Shown piece after piece: positions 1 to 8,411 of a DNA stretch of 64,000 nucleotides. How positions within the stretch are numbered: position 1 is the stretch's first letter; every line of letters begins with the position of its first letter. The stretch comes from Trinickia sp. Y13 (GTDB lineage: Bacteria; Pseudomonadota; Gammaproteobacteria; Burkholderiales; Burkholderiaceae), in assembly GCF_029522115.1 (NCBI RefSeq), contig NZ_JAKWFK010000014.1, positions 1 to 64,000 on the forward strand. The letters are read 5' to 3'. Both the position numbers and the translations under genes were made by a program. The notes under the pieces were generated by a model that did not search any database, was not told where the DNA came from, and worked only from the letters and a program-made list of their open reading frames with translations.

Positions 1-1
1 G

Positions 2-289
2 CGTCGCGCCGGCGCGCCGAGCTCCGCCGCCGCGCGCGGCTTCGGATTGCCCGGCATGCGCGCGCGCTGCGAGGCGTTCGGCGGGGCGCTTCGCATCGCC
101 TCGCGGCTGCGCGACGAGTCGCCGGCGGCGCCATGGCACGGCGCTTGGCCCGCAACGGACCCGGCGGGCGCGGCTCAGCCGGGCACCACCGTCCGCGCGC
201 ATTTCGTATGGGCGGCAATCGCCCACGACGCCACGGACGACGCCCGCGACCGCTCGAACCGCGCCACGCGCGCGAGGCAACGCCGATGA
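2..289 (+). CDS. Sensor histidine kinase, C-terminal end (partial; 5' end outside window)
   Basis: This frame is open from the window edge to a TGA at 287-289. It encodes a segment with GFGLPGMRARCEAFGG, the G2-box region of the HATPase_c domain typical of NarX/DegS-type kinases, where GLxGMxERxxxLGG is usual. A loosely structured, Arg-rich tail follows. The stop codon overlaps the ATG of the response regulator by four bases (ATGA), as in a translationally coupled two-component operon. The dimerisation and sensor domains lie upstream of the window, so the stimulus cannot be judged. Confidence 0.75.
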   Translation, partial: RRAGAPSSAAARGFGLPGMRARCEAFGGALRIASRLRDESPAAPWHGAWPATDPAGAAQPGTTVRAHFVWAAIAHDATDDARDRSNRATRARQRR

Positions 290-942
290 CGCTCAGGATG
301 CTGCTCGTCGACGACCATGCCATCGTCCGTCAGGGTGTTCGCCAGTTGTTGCTCAATCATGGGGTGGTCCGAGAAGTCGTGGAAGCGGAAAGCGGGGCGC
401 AAGCGCTGGCGAGCTTGGACGGCGAGCCGTTCGACATCGTCCTGCTCGACATCTCGCTGCCCGATATGAACGGCATCGAACTGCTCAAGCGCGTCAAGCG
501 CCGCGCGCCGAGCGCGCCCGTCATGATGTTTTCGATGTACCGGGAGGACCAGTACGCGGTGCGCTCGCTCAAGGCCGGCGCGGCCGGGTACCTGTCCAAG
601 ACGGTCACGGCCGCCCAAATGATCGAGGCGATTCGGCAAGTAGCCGGGGGACGCAAATACGTCAGCCCGGCGCTGGCCGAAGCGCTGGCCGATTACGTCT
701 CGTTCGACAGCGACCAGTTGCCGCATGAAAAACTGTCCGACCGCGAATATCAGACGTTGTGCATGCTGGCCTCGGGCAAGCGGTTGACCGACATCGCACA
801 CGCGCTCTCGCTTTCGGTGAAAACCGTCAGCGTCTACCGCGCCCGCTTGCTCGAGAAGATGAAGCTGCGCAACAACGCGGAACTCACGTTCTATGTGATG
901 AGCAACCGTCTAGTCGACCTGAATCCTGCGATGACAGGCTAA
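286..942 (+). CDS. NarL/FixJ-family two-component response regulator
   Basis: 218 residues. The receiver domain (about residues 3-120) has the acidic pair D9/D10, the phosphoacceptor D55 in LLDISLPD and the switch lysine in YLSKTV. A C-terminal LuxR-type helix-turn-helix (about 150-212) contains LSDREYQTLCMLASGK and LSVKTVSVYRARLLEKM. I chose the ATG at 286 over an upstream in-frame ATG at 133 because the receiver begins directly there and the codon overlaps the kinase stop. It presumably controls transcription after phosphorylation by the upstream kinase. Targets cannot be inferred; the next gene (the permease) is 170 bp away and may or may not be regulated by it. Confidence 0.9.
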   Translation: MTLRMLLVDDHAIVRQGVRQLLLNHGVVREVVEAESGAQALASLDGEPFDIVLLDISLPDMNGIELLKRVKRRAPSAPVMMFSMYREDQYAVRSLKAGAAGYLSKTVTAAQMIEAIRQVAGGRKYVSPALAEALADYVSFDSDQLPHEKLSDREYQTLCMLASGKRLTDIAHALSLSVKTVSVYRARLLEKMKLRNNAELTFYVMSNRLVDLNPAMTG

Positions 943-1112
943 GGCGCGCTCCTCGCCCCTCGCAGCGACGGGCGGGCGCCGCGCTGCGCGCTAAGACATT
1001 TCTGATTCCTTACACCACAGCGGGCTTCAAAGGCCGTATCGGCTAGAATCTAGGGTTTTTCCGTACGCAAAATCGCACCAGTTCGGTGCGTCCGCCACGA
1101 GACCCTCGCCCC

Positions 1113-2510
1113 ATGTCCCTATTTCGCAAGAAAAACGTCGAGCAGATGATCGCCAGTGCCCAGCGCACGGGCCTGAAGAAAGCGCTCGGCGCGCTCGATC
1201 TCACCTTTCTTGGCATCGGCGCCATCATCGGCACCGGGATTTTCGTTCTGACTGGCACGGGGGCCGTGCAGGCGGGTCCAGCGTTGATGATCGCATTCGT
1301 CATCGCGGCCGTGGCATGCGCGCTGGCGGGCCTCGCGTATGCGGAATTCGCCTCGACGATTCCGGTCGCCGGTTCCATCTACACCTACTCGTACGCGACG
1401 CTCGGCGAGATGGCGGCCTGGATCATCGGCTGGGATTTGATGCTCGAGTACGGGCTGGCCACCTCGGCTGTCGCGGTGGGCTGGTCCGGTTACCTGCAAT
1501 CGTTGCTCGCGGGCATAGGGCTGAAGCTGCCGATGGCGCTGACGGCTGCACCTGGCGCCGTCGAAGGGGCCACGACGCTTTTCAACTTGCCGGCTTTCCT
1601 CGTGGTGATGGCCATTACGACGCTGCTGTCAGTGGGGGTGCGGGAGTCGACGCGCGTCAATAACGCGATGGTCGCCATCAAGGTCGCGGTCGTGCTCGCG
1701 GTGATCGCGGTCGGCGTGTTCCACGTCAAGCCGGTCAACTGGCATCCGTTCATGCCGAACGGCTGGCACGGCGTGTTCGGCGCCGCTGCCGTGATGTTCT
1801 TCGCCTTCATCGGCTTCGATTCGGTTTCGTCGGCTGCCGAGGAGGTCAAAGATCCCAAGCGCGATCTGCCGATCGGCATCATTGCCTCGCTGGCGGTCTG
1901 CGCGGTGCTCTATGTGGCGGTGGCCGCGGTCGTGACCGGCATCGTGCCCTCACCTCGTTTCGCGGAAATTTCCCACCCGGTGTCCTACGCATTGCAAGTG
2001 GCCGGGGAAAACTGGGTGGCCGGTTTCATCGATCTGGGCGCCGTGCTGGGCATGTTGACCGTCATTCTCGTCATGAGCTACGGCCAGACGCGGATCATCT
2101 TCGCCATGTCGCGCGACGGGTTGCTGCCCCAAGCGCTCTCACGCGTGCATCCGCGTTTTGCCACGCCGTTTACGACCACCTGGATCGTCGGCCTCTTTTT
2201 CGGTCTCATCGGCGCACTCGTGCCGCTGAACGTACTGGCCGAACTGATCAACATCGGCACGCTGGCCGCCTTCTCGATGGTGTCGATCGCCGTGCTCATC
2301 CTGCGCCGTACCCACCCCGGCTTGCCGCGCGCGTTCCGCTGCCCCGGGGTGCCCGTCGTGCCGTTGGCCGCGGTGGCCGCCTGCGTTTTCCTCATGGCCA
2401 ACCTGCAGTGGATCACGTGGGCCGCCTTCCTCGCTTGGCTCGCGATCGGGCTCGTCGTCTACTTCGGCTACTCCCGCCGGCATTCGGCGCTCGCCCACGG
2501 CAAGCACTGA
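1113..2510 (+). CDS. APC-family amino acid permease
   Basis: 465 residues, strongly hydrophobic, about 12 membrane segments. The first helix carries GIGAIIGTGIFVLTG, the APC superfamily substrate-binding signature, and FFAFIGFDSVSSAAEE is the usual segment of the cationic amino acid transporter (CAT/YhdG/RocE-like) branch. It should be an inner-membrane amino acid/H+ symporter. Substrate specificity cannot be read here. The start is ATG 1113 (MSLFRKKNVEQM); a GTG at 1086 would add a poor N-terminus. The N-terminus SLFRKKNVEQMIASAQRTGLKK is typical of the family. The gene ends shortly before a strong terminator. Confidence 0.9.
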   Translation: MSLFRKKNVEQMIASAQRTGLKKALGALDLTFLGIGAIIGTGIFVLTGTGAVQAGPALMIAFVIAAVACALAGLAYAEFASTIPVAGSIYTYSYATLGEMAAWIIGWDLMLEYGLATSAVAVGWSGYLQSLLAGIGLKLPMALTAAPGAVEGATTLFNLPAFLVVMAITTLLSVGVRESTRVNNAMVAIKVAVVLAVIAVGVFHVKPVNWHPFMPNGWHGVFGAAAVMFFAFIGFDSVSSAAEEVKDPKRDLPIGIIASLAVCAVLYVAVAAVVTGIVPSPRFAEISHPVSYALQVAGENWVAGFIDLGAVLGMLTVILVMSYGQTRIIFAMSRDGLLPQALSRVHPRFATPFTTTWIVGLFFGLIGALVPLNVLAELINIGTLAAFSMVSIAVLILRRTHPGLPRAFRCPGVPVVPLAAVAACVFLMANLQWITWAAFLAWLAIGLVVYFGYSRRHSALAHGKH

Positions 2511-2562
2511 GCCGCATGCCGCTACGCCCTGCGAGGGCGTGACCGCACGGGACGCATCCTCG

Positions 2563-2597
2563 ACGGCATCGCCGGCTTCGGCCGCGATGCCGTTTTT
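2563..2597 (+). terminator. Intrinsic terminator after the amino acid permease
   Basis: Stem ACGGCATCG (2563-2571) pairs with CGATGCCGT (2585-2593). The 13-nt loop can itself fold, and a T run follows (2593-2597). It lies about 50 bp after the permease stop and isolates it from the coxG/xdhC pair. Confidence 0.8.
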
Positions 2598-2783
2598 CTA
2601 TGCACGCGCCTTGCTGGCGCCTCTTCACGCCGATTCCAGGCTTGCGAACATACCCGAGCGCCATCATCGACGTGAAACGAGAGGAACTCACCGCCTTTGC
2701 AGAGTACATAATGAAAGATCCGACCCGCCCGCGAGCGCTCCGACGCGAGCGGGCGTCGGTCCTTCCCTCTAACAGGAGGAGCA

Positions 2784-3356
2784 ATGCGAATGGAATTGAC
2801 GGAAAGCTACACGCTGCCGGTGCCGCCACAGCGGGCATGGGAAGCGCTCACCGATGCCGCGATTCTGCGGGCGTCGATTCCCGGGTGCGAAGACATCCAA
2901 GCAGACGGCGAAAACGGCTTTTTCCTGGCCATGAACTTTACCGCCGAGGGGGTTGCAGCGCGATTTAAGGGGCGCATTCGCGTGGCGGAAGTGGGCGGGC
3001 CGCAGTCGCGCACCCTGGTGTTCGAGCTCGACGCGCCGGCGGGCGCGGCCAACGGTGGCGCCCCAGGCGCTCGCTTGCGGCTCGAAGCGGACGGCGACGC
3101 ATCGAGCACCCTGCTCTATACGGCGCGCTCGCAAGCGCTGCACGTGGACGGCAACAGGCCGGCGCATGAGGCCGTGCGCAAAGTCGCGGACGAATTCTTC
3201 AAGCGTTTCGCGGCGCAAATCACGGCCCGCGATTTGGCGCTACCCAACGACGCGCCCCAGCCGGCGGAGCCGTCGCTGCAACACGCAGCGGTCCTCGAGT
3301 CGGCGCCTTCCGGCAAAGGGGGTAAATCGTGGAAGGCATGGACCTCGAGGTCCTGA
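2784..3356 (+). CDS. coxG: CoxG-family protein (carbon monoxide dehydrogenase subunit G-like, SRPBCC fold)
   Basis: 190 residues. The N-terminal ~150 match the CoxG pattern: LPVPPQRAWEALTDAAILRASIPGCE at the start, then MNFTAEGVAARFKGRIRVAE and a C-terminal helix VRKVADEFFKRFAAQI. CoxG proteins are SRPBCC-fold accessory factors of molybdenum hydroxylases, implicated in recruiting or maturing CO-dehydrogenase-like enzymes at the membrane. The start is supported by a strong AGGAGG-type site (ACAGGAGGAGCA) just before ATG 2784. The end overlaps xdhC by 28 bases, so the two are probably co-translated. No coxMSL-type structural genes are visible nearby. Confidence 0.85.
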   Translation: MRMELTESYTLPVPPQRAWEALTDAAILRASIPGCEDIQADGENGFFLAMNFTAEGVAARFKGRIRVAEVGGPQSRTLVFELDAPAGAANGGAPGARLRLEADGDASSTLLYTARSQALHVDGNRPAHEAVRKVADEFFKRFAAQITARDLALPNDAPQPAEPSLQHAAVLESAPSGKGGKSWKAWTSRS

Positions 3357-4336
3357 ATACGAGCAGGCGCTGGCTGGCCGACGGCGAGCGCGTCGTGCTG
3401 GCCACGGTGGTGCGCACCTGGGGTTCGTCGCCCAGACCTGCCGGCGCCATGCTGGCACTTCGCGGCGACGGCCTGCTCGTCGGGTCGGTGTCGGGGGGAT
3501 GTATCGAGGACGATCTGATCGAGCGCGTTCGCCGCGGCGAGATCGACCTTTCGCGGCCGAGCGTCGCGCGCTACGGGGTGTCGGCAGACGAGGCGCACCG
3601 CTTCGGCTTGCCGTGCGGCGGCACGCTCGAACTCGTGCTCGAACCGTTGACGCAAGCGAGCGGCGTCGACGCGCTGTGCGAAGCGTTAAGCGAGGATGCG
3701 CTAGTCTCGCGCACGCTCGAGATGGGCACGGGCGTCGCGCGGCTCGCGCCGGCCCCCGCAGCCGATGGCGTTCGATTCGACGGCGAAAAATTGGTAACGA
3801 TCCACGGGCCGCGCTACCGCATGCTCGTGATCGGCGCGGGGCAACTGTCGAGCTATCTGGCTTCGATGGCGGTGGACCTCGATTACCGCGTCACGGTATG
3901 CGACCCGCGCGAAGAGTACGCGCATGAGTGGCACGTGCCCGGCACCGAACTCGTGAGCGCGATGCCCGACGACGCCGTGACGCAGATGAGGCCCGATGGC
4001 CGCTCGGCCATCATTGCGCTGACACACGATCCGAAACTCGACGATCTGGCCTTGATCGAGGCGCTGAAGACGCCGGCGTTCTATGTCGGCGCGCTCGGCT
4101 CCCGGCGCAACAACGCGGCACGGCGGGAACGGCTGCGGGAATTCGATTTGACCGACGCCGACTTGGCGCGGCTGCACGGCCCGGTCGGCATCTATATCGG
4201 CAGCCGCACGCCCCCGGAGATCGCCATTTCGATTCTGGCCGAAGTCACGGCGGCGAAAAACGGTATCGCGTTGCCTGCGATGCTGCGGGTGGAAGGAACC
4301 GTGGCTGCGAGGGAGCGCGCGGCCTGCGGGGCATAG
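3329..4336 (+). CDS. XdhC/CoxI-family molybdenum hydroxylase maturation protein
   Basis: 335 residues. The N-terminal XdhC_CoxI domain has LATVVRTWGSSPRPAGAML and GSVSGGCIEDDL; the C-terminal Rossmann domain has MLVIGAGQLSSYLASMA and GSRTPPEIAISILAE. The family binds molybdenum cofactor and helps its sulfuration and insertion into xanthine dehydrogenase or CO-dehydrogenase-like enzymes. The start is a GTG at 3329 with AGGGGGT about 7 nt upstream; an ATG three codons later is possible. It overlaps coxG. A CoxG + CoxI pair without enzyme subunits suggests it serves a hydroxylase encoded elsewhere. Confidence 0.87.
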   Translation: MEGMDLEVLNTSRRWLADGERVVLATVVRTWGSSPRPAGAMLALRGDGLLVGSVSGGCIEDDLIERVRRGEIDLSRPSVARYGVSADEAHRFGLPCGGTLELVLEPLTQASGVDALCEALSEDALVSRTLEMGTGVARLAPAPAADGVRFDGEKLVTIHGPRYRMLVIGAGQLSSYLASMAVDLDYRVTVCDPREEYAHEWHVPGTELVSAMPDDAVTQMRPDGRSAIIALTHDPKLDDLALIEALKTPAFYVGALGSRRNNAARRERLREFDLTDADLARLHGPVGIYIGSRTPPEIAISILAEVTAAKNGIALPAMLRVEGTVAARERAACGA

Positions 4337-4613
4337 CGCGGGGGGCGAGTTTCAATGCCGCGGGCGCCGCGTCAGCAACTAATTTGCAACGTTGCCTCAC
4401 GCCACGATGGGCGCGACGCTGTACGAACTTGCCCTGCAACTTCGCAGAACCTCGTTCCTCCGCAGTAACTCGTCCGTTGTTGGTATTTCCTTCCGTCCGA
4501 TAATTAGCCGCAAAACGCCCAGCCCGCTCTAGGTTAAATATCATCGACCCGTAGCACTTACTGAGCGATGGTCTTTGGCGCCGATCAGAACGCCAGGGAT
4601 CCATCTTGTCGGC
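4337..4613. other. Gene-poor, AT-richer interval after xdhC
   Basis: From about 4370 the base composition falls visibly compared with the GC-rich flanks. I see no convincing gene, RNA or terminator here. Open frames on both strands lack recognisable motifs. The change in composition continues through the HD-domain gene to about 5.5 kb. Confidence 0.5.
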
Positions 4614-4826
4614 ATGACTGCTAAGGTCTGCGGATCGATCATTGGCCCCATCATATCCATCGTTCATGCAGAGATTATTTTGAGCATCAGTAAACTCATT
4701 GAGCCTCACGCCGATGAAAACATTGGCATTCACGAAAACAAAGCGAGCGTAAAACATCTGGCCGCTGAAATGTGGCTATCAAAATTCGTAGATGAACGGA
4801 GTGGACGATATGTTGAATACGCATGA
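4614..4826 (+). CDS. Small hypothetical protein (doubtful)
   Basis: A frame of about 70 residues from ATG 4614 reads a plausible globular sequence (AEMWLSKFVDERSGRYVEYA at its end) and runs 17 bases into the next gene. The frame is open from a TTG at 4575. I do not recognise a family. It could equally be the remnant of a longer gene or non-coding DNA in an AT-richer stretch. Its position just ahead of the HD-domain gene, in the same direction, is the only contextual support. Confidence 0.25.
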   Translation: MTAKVCGSIIGPIISIVHAEIILSISKLIEPHADENIGIHENKASVKHLAAEMWLSKFVDERSGRYVEYA

Positions 4827-5481
4827 CGAAATCATCAAAGCTGCACGCCTGTACGTTCAGACAGAAATGCCCGAGGATTACACCGGCCATGATTATCTGC
4901 ACGTTGAGCGCGTTTGGAAATTGGCGAAACGAATAGCGAGCGAGTGTGGCGCCAACGCGACCATTGTGGAACTCGCCGCGCTATTTCACGACATCTCTGA
5001 TTACAAGTTGAACGGGGGTAGCGAGACGGCCGGGCCTGACAAGGCAAGACTTTGGATCGAGGCCAATACCCAATCGCGGACGATAGCGGACACGGTCGCA
5101 CAAATCATTCTCGATATCCCGTTCCGCGGGGCGCTTTCTCCCACCGGGGCACCACTGTCCCTTGAGGCCCAATGCGTGCAGGACGCCGACCGCCTCGATG
5201 CAATTGGCGCAATCGGAATCGCTCGTGCGTTCGCGTTCGGCGGCGCCATGAAGCAGCCGATGATGAGCGCCGAAATCAAACCACAGCTACATTTGTCTTT
5301 CGATGAGTACAGGCAAAAAAACGGTACGACCGTCAATCATTTCCACGAGAAATTACTCCTCTTGTGCAGCCGAATGAATACGGCACCTGCGCGCCAGATT
5401 GCAGAGAAGCGGCATGCATTCATGCTCGAATTCTTGGACCGCTTGACCTGCGAAACAGAGATCGGGGTCTGTATGGAATAG
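4810..5481 (+). CDS. HD-domain phosphohydrolase (YedJ-like)
   Basis: About 223 residues. Metal-binding HD signatures are visible: GHDYLHVERVWKLA (H27, H31), LAALFHDISDYK (H60-D61) and QDADRLDAIGAIGIARAF (D125/D127). This is the arrangement of the bacterial YedJ/YpgQ-type HD hydrolases, metal-dependent phosphohydrolases acting on nucleotides or related substrates. I prefer ATG 4810 over ATG 4792 because GGAG (4798-4801) is spaced 8 nt from it. Codon use and composition are less GC-biased than in the flagellar genes, suggesting later acquisition. There is no functional link to the neighbouring fli cluster. Confidence 0.8.
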   Translation: MLNTHDEIIKAARLYVQTEMPEDYTGHDYLHVERVWKLAKRIASECGANATIVELAALFHDISDYKLNGGSETAGPDKARLWIEANTQSRTIADTVAQIILDIPFRGALSPTGAPLSLEAQCVQDADRLDAIGAIGIARAFAFGGAMKQPMMSAEIKPQLHLSFDEYRQKNGTTVNHFHEKLLLLCSRMNTAPARQIAEKRHAFMLEFLDRLTCETEIGVCME

Positions 5482-5553
5482 AAGGATTCCTAGCCCGCGC
5501 TTCCCTACGCCGTTCGCGAGACTGTCGCGTCGCCTGCAGTGGTTTCCAGCGCT

Positions 5554-5934
5554 TCAAGTCGGTAGCCGCGGATAGTCGTAGCGCCCTGCCAGCGGCGCTT
5601 CGGTCTCACCCGTATTCGACGATGCCTCCGCCGATACACTTTCGCCGCCGGCCTCTTCATCGGCCACCCCGCTCTCGAGCCGATACAGCCAAGCCAGCAG
5701 TTCGGCCACGGCCTGGTAAAGCTCGGGGGGAATGCGCGAATCCAGATCGACCTGCATCAACAGCGACACCATTTCCGGGGCTCGATGGACGTAAAGCCCG
5801 GCCTCCTGCGCACGCTGAATGATCATTTCCGCAACGAGCCCGTAGCCCTTCGCGATCACGCGCGGGGCATTGTCGCCGCCCTTCGCGTCGTACGCGAGCG
5901 CGGCCGCGCTCTTGCGTCGCTCGCGGCGGCTCAT
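5554..5934 (-). CDS. FhlB-like cytoplasmic homologue of the FlhB C-terminal domain
   Basis: 126 residues, no membrane segments. The central ~80 residues align with the FlhB cytoplasmic tail after the NPTH cleavage site: AYDAKGGDNAPRVIAKGYG, then LVAEMIIQRAQEAGLYV, and the closing LYQAVAELLAWLYRL, which parallels LYNAVAEVLAWVYQL in the true FlhB of this window. It lacks the autocleavage NPTH motif. The start overlaps the fliK2 stop (ATGA), which decides ATG 5934. Such proteins accompany a FliK-like gene in many beta- and gammaproteobacteria and can partly replace the FlhB tail. A role in export switching is inferred. Confidence 0.85.
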   Translation of the reverse strand: MSRRERRKSAAALAYDAKGGDNAPRVIAKGYGLVAEMIIQRAQEAGLYVHRAPEMVSLLMQVDLDSRIPPELYQAVAELLAWLYRLESGVADEEAGGESVSAEASSNTGETEAPLAGRYDYPRLPT

Positions 5935-7472
5935 GCTCCGCTCCATTCGAACGGGTCGTCGAACAAGCGATCGATCGGGGAAGCAACGCCCCCACGCTTG
6001 GCCGCGGCATCGGCCGGGCCGCGCTCGCTCGCCCCCAGTGCGCCCTCGCGGACTTCAACATCCGAAACGTCATCCGTCGTCTCGCGCGCCTGTGCGTCCG
6101 CCGCGGCCCGCGCATAGGCCGAGGTGGCCGTCGAGGCGCTGCCTGCCGCCGCCGGCGCTGCGCCGCCAATCTCGCGAATCTGCAGTCCCGCCAGCTCGAT
6201 CCCCGCCGCCTGCAGCCGGCGCCCGAACGCCGCCCCGCCCGATGACAGCCGCGCCGCCCCGCCAGGGCTTGCCTGCACGCGCACGACGAGCTGCGCGCCC
6301 GTCAGCACGAGATCTGCGTCGACCGTGCCGAGCGTCGGCAACGCAAGCGTCACGCGGGTGCGCCAGGTTTGCTGTGATTCGCCGTCCGGCGCATCGCCCG
6401 AGCGGGGCTGGCGCTCGCGCTCGGGCTCGATCGTCCAGTCGAGCTTCGCGCCCGGCCACACCTCGCCGGTCCAGCGAAACTGCTGAGTGGCGAGCAAGTC
6501 GAGCTGCTGGCGCACGAGCGGAATCGTCGCCGGATGGAGCGAAGCCGCGATCGAGGCGCGCAGATCGGGCGCAAGCCCCGGCGAGCGCGCACCGCCCAAG
6601 CCTGCGTCGTCCATTGACCCGGCAGACGCGCCGCGCCAAGCATGATCGCCGGCCGCGCCGTTCGAATACGGGGCGCCGCTCGCCTGGGCCTTCGCCCCGA
6701 ACCACGGCAACGACAACTGCGGAGGCAAAGCGTGCAGCGCCCACCCGGCAGCAGCCGGATCGCCGGTGCCGGTGCCGGCGCCCGCCCATGCCGAAGCGAG
6801 CGCGGCCGAAGAATCGGCCGTCCCATCGCCCCAATCGAGCGGCAGTTGCAGCGCCTGCGCGGCTAGGCGCGTTTGCGGCTCGCGCGCAAGGGCTTCGGCC
6901 GAATAGTCGCCGCTCAGCCACTGTGCCAAGTGCGATTCGTAGAACAAACCCGATTCGTTCACCGTCTGTTCGAGCGCCGCCGCGAGCGCGTCGACCGGCA
7001 TTGCCGTCGCCGCCGCGCCAACGCCAGTCGCGCCGGTGGCCGCGCCCGTCTGACCGGAAGCAGACGAGGCAGAGGAGGCGAAGGCGGAAGATGCCGAGGA
7101 AGCCGCGCCGCCCGCGGGCGAGGCTGCGCCGCCATTGGCGGTGAATAGCCCTTCTTTGGCCGCGGAGGTGTCGATCGCGGGCGGCGCGGGCCAGATCGGC
7201 GCCTCGCCGATAAGCGCGGGCGTGGCCTCGCCGCCGAAACGCGAAATGGCGTCCAGAGTCAGCGCGACCTCGGAAAGGATCGCTTGCGCGGAAGCGGGCG
7301 GGGACGCGTCGCCGAGCGCGGCGGCCGCGTCCGCGGAAGCCGGCGTATCGACCGTGAGGCCGGTCGCGCCGGACTGAGCGGGACTCGCGCGCGAGCCCGC
7401 GCCGACGCTATCGAGCAGGCTGTCGATGCGGCTCGCGAGCATCGAGGCGAGGGCAGAGTCGATTCCAGTCAT
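5931..7472 (-). CDS. Second FliK-like hook-length control protein
   Basis: 513 residues. The long N-terminal two-thirds is Ala/Gly/Ser-rich and low in complexity. The C-terminal ~150 residues form a Flg_hook-type domain: IPLVRQQLDLLATQQFRWTG, then WRTRVTLALPTLGTVDADL and a closing AAGIELAGLQIREIG. It differs from the FliK at 14820-16331, so the window has two FliK family members. The gene lies in fliS-fliT-fliK2-fhlB with a 4-base overlap to the FlhB-like gene, which suggests the two act together on substrate-specificity switching. Whether it measures hook length or assists filament export is unknown. Confidence 0.8.
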   Translation of the reverse strand: MTGIDSALASMLASRIDSLLDSVGAGSRASPAQSGATGLTVDTPASADAAAALGDASPPASAQAILSEVALTLDAISRFGGEATPALIGEAPIWPAPPAIDTSAAKEGLFTANGGAASPAGGAASSASSAFASSASSASGQTGAATGATGVGAAATAMPVDALAAALEQTVNESGLFYESHLAQWLSGDYSAEALAREPQTRLAAQALQLPLDWGDGTADSSAALASAWAGAGTGTGDPAAAGWALHALPPQLSLPWFGAKAQASGAPYSNGAAGDHAWRGASAGSMDDAGLGGARSPGLAPDLRASIAASLHPATIPLVRQQLDLLATQQFRWTGEVWPGAKLDWTIEPERERQPRSGDAPDGESQQTWRTRVTLALPTLGTVDADLVLTGAQLVVRVQASPGGAARLSSGGAAFGRRLQAAGIELAGLQIREIGGAAPAAAGSASTATSAYARAAADAQARETTDDVSDVEVREGALGASERGPADAAAKRGGVASPIDRLFDDPFEWSGA

Positions 7473-7561
7473 GCCGCATCCTTGCGCCGTCGTTCGGACC
7501 TGCCTTCGTTACGCGGACGATGCGCCGCGAATCGGGAAATAGGGCGGAGTTGCCCGGACGC

Positions 7562-7891
7562 TCAACGCGCGCCGAACAGCTCCTTGAGCACGTGGGCCGG
7601 GCGGCGCGCCGAAAAAAAAGCGGAGAGGCGCGCCATGCTCGGGTTGACGAGGTCGCGAATCGCGGCGTCGTCGGCCAAGATCTGGCGAATCAAATCGTAC
7701 TTGCGAAGCCGGTCGTGCTCGTCGAGCGACACCTCGACATCGACCTCGAGCAGCTTGTCGACGAGCATGCGGTACTCTTCCTGCAAATCCGTCAGTTCGG
7801 CCCAGAGCGCACGGCGCGCGGCGGACAGCATGCGCTGCGACACCGCCGCAATGGCTTCATAGCGGGCAAAGTAATCTGCTTTCGAATTCAT
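7562..7891 (-). CDS. fliT: FliT flagellar export chaperone
   Basis: 109 residues, helical and charged, with the usual small size of FliT. Features: YEAIAAVSQRMLSAARRALW, an acidic middle DLQEEYRMLVDKL and the closing VNPSMARLSAFFSARR. FliT is the chaperone for the filament cap FliD and in enterobacteria also an anti-FlhDC factor. The start ATG 7891 (MNSKADYFARYEA) is decided by the ATGA overlap with the fliS stop; an upstream in-frame ATG would enter fliS. fliD itself is not in the window. Confidence 0.87.
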   Translation of the reverse strand: MNSKADYFARYEAIAAVSQRMLSAARRALWAELTDLQEEYRMLVDKLLEVDVEVSLDEHDRLRKYDLIRQILADDAAIRDLVNPSMARLSAFFSARRPAHVLKELFGAR

Positions 7892-8325
7892 CGCTGCGCG
7901 CCCGCCGTCCCCTGCTGCGCCAGAAGCCGCTCGGCTTCCGGACCGATCGCGATCCAAGCTTCCTCGAGCGTCGCGAGCAAGCCGTCCACTTCAATCAACA
8001 TCGCCTCGCTTTGAGCGATGTTCGCCTCCAGCAAGCGCCGCGTCATGTAGCTATAAAGCGAGTCGAGCCGAAGGGCGAGATCCCCTCCGATCTCCTTGTT
8101 CAGCGATGCCTGCAAGCCGCTGCCGATGATCCCGATGGCTTTACTGATGGCCTCGCCGCGCGGGCCGATGTTGCCCTGCTGCAAATGCATGCGCGCCTGT
8201 GCAATGGCTTTGCGCGCGCCTTGGTACAGCATGAGGATCAATCGATGCGGATTGGCGCCCATCACCCCTGTCTCGACGCCGACGCGCGCATAGGCGCCCG
8301 CTCCAGCGTGTCCTTGGGAAAACAT
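7888..8325 (-). CDS. fliS: FliS flagellin export chaperone
   Basis: 145 residues. It shows the FliS pattern: ANPHRLILMLYQGARKAIAQA near the N-terminus, then QGNIGPRGEAISKAIGIIGSGLQASLN and a closing helix with ALRLDSLYSYMTRRLLEANI. It binds the C-terminus of flagellin in the cytoplasm and prevents early polymerisation. It is the first gene of a fliS-fliT-fliK2-fhlB unit and is preceded by a sigma28-like promoter about 90 bp upstream. fliC and fliD, its usual neighbours, are absent here. Confidence 0.93.
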   Translation of the reverse strand: MFSQGHAGAGAYARVGVETGVMGANPHRLILMLYQGARKAIAQARMHLQQGNIGPRGEAISKAIGIIGSGLQASLNKEIGGDLALRLDSLYSYMTRRLLEANIAQSEAMLIEVDGLLATLEEAWIAIGPEAERLLAQQGTAGAQR

Positions 8326-8411
8326 CGGCGCTTCTCCTTGTTGGTCGTGTCTATCCGGTACTGCGCCCGCGGTGCTTGATCGACGAGCACCGTGCGCGGC
8401 TCATATCGCGG

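Noticed and set aside
133-285. Longer N-terminus for the first response regulator
   Set aside because: The extra 51 residues are Arg-rich and overlap the sensor kinase frame; ATG 286 overlaps the kinase stop and begins the receiver domain.
5870-7144. A 424-codon plus-strand open frame opposite fliK2
   Set aside because: Almost only Arg, Pro, Ala and Ser; an antisense shadow of a GC-rich, low-complexity gene.
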